Positions 61,108 through 64,000 of a stretch of 64,000 bases of DNA are shown piece after piece. Numbering within the stretch: position 1 is the first letter of the stretch; each line of letters starts with the position of its first letter. Source of the DNA: Flagellimonas flava (GTDB taxonomy: Bacteria > Bacteroidota > Bacteroidia > Flavobacteriales > Flavobacteriaceae). Where the stretch lies: positions 779,890 to 843,889 of the forward strand of contig NZ_FQWL01000002.1 in NCBI RefSeq assembly GCF_900129665.1. The letters are read 5' to 3'. A program made the translations under genes and the position numbers. The notes beneath the pieces are model-generated. The model was not told where the DNA came from. It did not search any database and was given only the letters and a program-made list of their open reading frames with translations.

Positions 61108-62688
61108 ATGGCAGGAGTAAAAGCCGCTGAGGTATCAGCAATTTTAAAAGAGCAATTATCAGGTTTTGAAGCAAGTGCTTCCTTGGACGAGGTGGGTACC
61201 GTATTACAAGTAGGTGACGGTATTGCCCGCGTCTACGGACTTTCCAATGCCCAATACGGGGAGCTTGTGGAGTTCGATGGCGGTATGGAAGGTATTGTTT
61301 TGAACCTAGAGGAAGATAACGTTGGTGTCGTATTGTTGGGCCCATCCAAAGAAGTAATGGAAGGCGCAACGGTAAAAAGAACGCAGCGTATTGCATCTAT
61401 CAACGTTGGTGAAGGAATTGTTGGTCGTGTGGTTGACACTTTGGGAAATCCTATCGATGGGAAAGGACCTATTGCCGGTGACACCTACGAAATGCCTTTG
61501 GAGCGTAAAGCACCTGGGGTTATTTACCGTCAGCCAGTAAACGAGCCATTGCAAACGGGAGTTAAAGCGATCGATGCCATGATTCCAATTGGACGTGGAC
61601 AGCGTGAGTTGGTAATTGGAGACCGTCAGACGGGTAAGACTACGGTTTGTATCGATACGATCTTGAACCAGAAAGAATTTTTTGATGCCGGGGAACCTGT
61701 GTACTGTATCTATGTTGCAGTAGGTCAAAAAGCATCAACGGTTGCGGCCATTGCCAAGACCTTGGAAGATAGAGGAGCTTTGGCGTATACTACTATTGTT
61801 GCGGCCAATGCATCTGACCCTGCTCCAATGCAGGTGTATGCTCCGTTCGCAGGTGCTGCGATTGGCGAGTACTTCAGGGATACCGGAAGACCAGCCTTGA
61901 TCATCTATGATGATTTATCAAAGCAAGCGGTTGCGTATCGTGAGGTATCGCTTCTTTTGAGAAGACCTCCAGGTCGTGAAGCGTACCCTGGTGACGTATT
62001 CTACTTGCACTCAAGATTGTTGGAGCGTGCCGCAAAAGTGATTGCAGATGACGATATCGCCAAAAACATGAACGATTTGCCAGAACCACTTAAGCCAATG
62101 GTAAAAGGTGGAGGTTCTCTAACGGCATTGCCGATTATTGAAACCCAAGCGGGTGACGTTTCGGCCTATATTCCTACCAACGTGATTTCCATTACGGATG
62201 GACAGATTTTCTTGGAGCAGGATTTATTTAACCAAGGGGTAAGACCAGCGATCAACGTGGGTATTTCTGTATCGCGTGTGGGTGGTTCCGCTCAGGTGAA
62301 ATCTATGAGAAAAGTTGCTGGTACTTTGAAACTGGATCAGGCACAGTTCCGTGAATTGGAAGCCTTTGCGAAGTTTGGTTCCGATTTGGATGCCGCTACC
62401 TTGAATGTTATTGAAAAAGGTCGTAGGAATGTTGAGATTTTGAAGCAGGCACAGAATGATCCATTTACTGTTGAGGATCAGATTGCAATTATCTTTGCAG
62501 GTTCCAAAAACTTGTTGAGAGATGTTCCTGTGGATAAGGTAAAAGAGTTTGAAACGGATTTTATTGAGTTCTTGAATGCCAAGCACAGAGGTGTATTGGA
62601 TACGTTGAAGGCTGGCAAATTAACAGACGAAGTTACGGACACGTTGACTTCCGTTTGCAAAGATTTGGCTGGAAAGTACTCTGGATAA
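61108..62688 (+). CDS. atpA: ATP synthase F1 subunit alpha
   Basis: 526 residues, usual length. P-loop GDRQTGKT near residue 172, the alpha signature [17 protein letters not shown], and [27 protein letters not shown]. Non-catalytic nucleotide-binding subunit of F1. atpD/atpC are not in the window, consistent with Bacteroidota where beta and epsilon are encoded elsewhere. Confidence 0.98.
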   Translation: MAGVKAAEVSAILKEQLSGFEASASLDEVGTVLQVGDGIARVYGLSNAQYGELVEFDGGMEGIVLNLEEDNVGVVLLGPSKEVMEGATVKRTQRIASINVGEGIVGRVVDTLGNPIDGKGPIAGDTYEMPLERKAPGVIYRQPVNEPLQTGVKAIDAMIPIGRGQRELVIGDRQTGKTTVCIDTILNQKEFFDAGEPVYCIYVAVGQKASTVAAIAKTLEDRGALAYTTIVAANASDPAPMQVYAPFAGAAIGEYFRDTGRPALIIYDDLSKQAVAYREVSLLLRRPPGREAYPGDVFYLHSRLLERAAKVIADDDIAKNMNDLPEPLKPMVKGGGSLTALPIIETQAGDVSAYIPTNVISITDGQIFLEQDLFNQGVRPAINVGISVSRVGGSAQVKSMRKVAGTLKLDQAQFRELEAFAKFGSDLDAATLNVIEKGRRNVEILKQAQNDPFTVEDQIAIIFAGSKNLLRDVPVDKVKEFETDFIEFLNAKHRGVLDTLKAGKLTDEVTDTLTSVCKDLAGKYSG

Positions 62689-62715
62689 TTAGTTCAGAGT
62701 TAGGAGTGCAGAGTC

Positions 62716-63054
62716 GTGAGTAAATTGAATGAAAGTCCGATTAGGATAAAAAGTTTTCAATTTGCCTGTGATATTGTTAAGTACTGCGATAACCTAAAGG
62801 AGAACAAAGATTTTGAACTAGCATCGCAATTGCTTAGAAGTGGCACCAGTATTGGAGCCAATACAAGAGAGGCACAAAGAGGGGTTAGTAAAAAAGATTT
62901 TAAGTATAAGTTTGGTATTGCCCTTAAAGAAGCTGATGAAACCAAATATTGGTTGGAAATTTTAGAAGCTACTGGAAGAAAAGTACCTAAAGAAATGATG
63001 AACGATTGTGAAGAGTTGATAAAGATTTTGGTTGCCATAATCAAAAACTCTTAA
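62716..63054 (+). CDS. Four-helix-bundle protein (23S rRNA IVS-like family)
   Basis: 112 residues from GTG. SFQFACDIVKYCDNL, ELASQLLRSGTSIGANTREAQRG and FKYKFGIALKEADETKYWLEIL identify the small four-helix-bundle family first seen in 23S rRNA intervening sequences; LLRSGTSIGAN is diagnostic. Function unknown. It has no relation to ATP synthase yet lies between atpA and atpG on the same strand, 27 bp after atpA, flanked by short direct-repeat-like sequence (GAGTTAGGAGTGCAGAGT). Confidence 0.9.
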   Translation: MSKLNESPIRIKSFQFACDIVKYCDNLKENKDFELASQLLRSGTSIGANTREAQRGVSKKDFKYKFGIALKEADETKYWLEILEATGRKVPKEMMNDCEELIKILVAIIKNS

Positions 63055-63082
63055 CCCAACACTTTTAACTCATAATTGGAAA

Positions 63083-63943
63083 ATGGCAAACTTAAAAGAA
63101 ATACGAAGTAGAATAGCAACGGTTTCATCAACCATGCAGATTACCAGTGCCATGAAAATGGTATCTGCCGCAAAGTTGAAAAAAGCCCAAGATGCTATCA
63201 CCGCCATGCGTCCGTACGCGAATAAACTTACTGAATTGTTACAGAGTCTTAGCGCAAGCTTGGACGGCGATGCCGGAAGTAAATTTACCGACAACAGGCA
63301 GGTCAACAAAGTTTTGATTGTTGCCATCACCTCCAATCGTGGACTTTGTGGTGCTTTTAATTCAAATATTATCAAGCAGACCAATCTCTTGATCAATCAG
63401 ACCTATGCGGGTAAGCAGGTAGATGTTATCGCCATTGGTAAGAAAGGAAATGATATTTTGGGGAAAGCCGGAAATGTTATCGCCAATCATAGTAAAGTAT
63501 TTGATGATTTAACCTTTGATAACGTAGCTGCAATCGCTCAAAACTTAATGGACCATTTTATCGATGGGGATTACGATAAGATTGAGCTGGTGTACAACAA
63601 GTTCAAGAATGCAGCTACCCAAATAGTTATGGCAGAGCAGTTCTTGCCACTTGTTCCTATAGAAGGGGATAATGCCAATGCTGCGGATTATATTTTTGAG
63701 CCGTCCAAACCAGAAATTGTGGAGCAATTGATTCCAAAATCATTGAAGACTCAACTATATAAGGCAGTACGTGATTCTTTTGCAAGCGAACACGGTGCCC
63801 GTATGACCGCAATGCATAAGGCAACCGACAATGCTACTGAGCTTAGGGATCAGTTGAAACTGACCTACAACAAAGCACGACAAGCAGCCATTACCAATGA
63901 GATTTTAGAAATTGTTGGTGGAGCGGAAGCGCTGAACAATTAG
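63083..63943 (+). CDS. atpG: ATP synthase F1 subunit gamma
   Basis: 286 residues: N-terminal MANLKEIRSRIATVSSTMQITSAMKMVSAAKLKKA, the central SNRGLCGAFNSNI and C-terminal LRDQLKLTYNKARQAAITNEILEIVGGAEAL. Rotor shaft of F1. Its last codons belong to a 25-bp repeat that recurs 50 bp later. Confidence 0.97.
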   Translation: MANLKEIRSRIATVSSTMQITSAMKMVSAAKLKKAQDAITAMRPYANKLTELLQSLSASLDGDAGSKFTDNRQVNKVLIVAITSNRGLCGAFNSNIIKQTNLLINQTYAGKQVDVIAIGKKGNDILGKAGNVIANHSKVFDDLTFDNVAAIAQNLMDHFIDGDYDKIELVYNKFKNAATQIVMAEQFLPLVPIEGDNANAADYIFEPSKPEIVEQLIPKSLKTQLYKAVRDSFASEHGARMTAMHKATDNATELRDQLKLTYNKARQAAITNEILEIVGGAEALNN

Positions 63944-64000
63944 GCGAAACGCAGTGCAGCCAAATAAGAATTTCAGAAGCGCTGAACAATTAGGCGAAAC
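63926..64000. repeat. 50-bp-period tandem repeat at the window end
   Basis: GAAGCGCTGAACAATTAGGC followed by GAAAC occurs at 63926-63950 and again at 63976-64000, exactly 50 bp apart. The first copy includes the last atpG codons and stop. The second is cut by the window edge, so the number of units is unknown. Confidence 0.8.

Overview
The window looks like chromosomal DNA of a marine-type member of the Flavobacteriaceae (Bacteroidota). This rests on the AT-leaning composition, TAnnTTTG promoter elements, a SprE/PorW-like lipoprotein of the type IX secretion/gliding system, a SusC/Oar-like TonB receptor, and many small lineage-specific DUF families. A genus close to Muricauda/Allomuricauda is my guess only. 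I see no rRNA, tRNA, CRISPR array, prophage or intact insertion sequence.

Layout. 0-10 kb: cell-envelope housekeeping genes (5'-truncated MltD lytic transglycosylase, DUF4837 lipoprotein, OmpA/PD40 protein, TatA, M23 peptidase, GH3-family ligase, a large DUF6909-like protein). 9.4-30.7 kb: a surface polysaccharide locus. Its left arm (+) carries a Wzz-like protein, RfbC, two GT4 glycosyltransferases, a Wzx-like flippase, a hexapeptide acyltransferase, a DNRLRE lipoprotein and an FkbM methyltransferase. It converges on a minus-strand arm with an RmlD-like reductase, a DUF1972 glycosyltransferase, a second FkbM, a DUF4956 / CotH-beta-helix / VTC module and a polymerase. A plus-strand tail holds an O-antigen ligase, a WcaJ-type initiating transferase, and Ugd plus UDP-glucuronate decarboxylase, which together give UDP-xylose. 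30.7-34.9 kb: purD and a conserved envelope set (DUF6341-like, DUF6427, DUF4254, GT9).

34.9-39.9 kb is accessory: a rearrangement scar, a TetR regulator, two long structured repeats flanking a cupin gene and a MNT-HEPN gene, and an AT-rich helical-repeat protein. 40-46.6 kb: an arsenosugar-type operon (DUF2064 transferase, AhpD-like protein, ArsS radical SAM) followed by a TonB receptor, and a divergent patatin. Two palindromes between the divergent genes match palindromes upstream of the TetR gene. 46.7-54.5 kb: a PaaE-like reductase, a DUF5687/ABC exporter pair, a beta-propeller lipoprotein, small enzymes and a GlxA regulator. 54.8-64 kb: SprE, bactofilin, AtpZ, a DUF6168-like protein and the ATP synthase genes atpB-E-F-H-A-G, with an unrelated four-helix-bundle gene between atpA and atpG and a 50-bp repeat starting in the last codons of atpG.

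The strongest candidate for an under-described system is the DUF4956 / CotH-beta-helix / VTC module embedded among polysaccharide genes (18.3-22.7 kb). Second is the set of four TetR-like palindromes linking the TetR gene with the arsenosugar/patatin intergenic region. Family names come from recognition of the translated sequences, not from searches.
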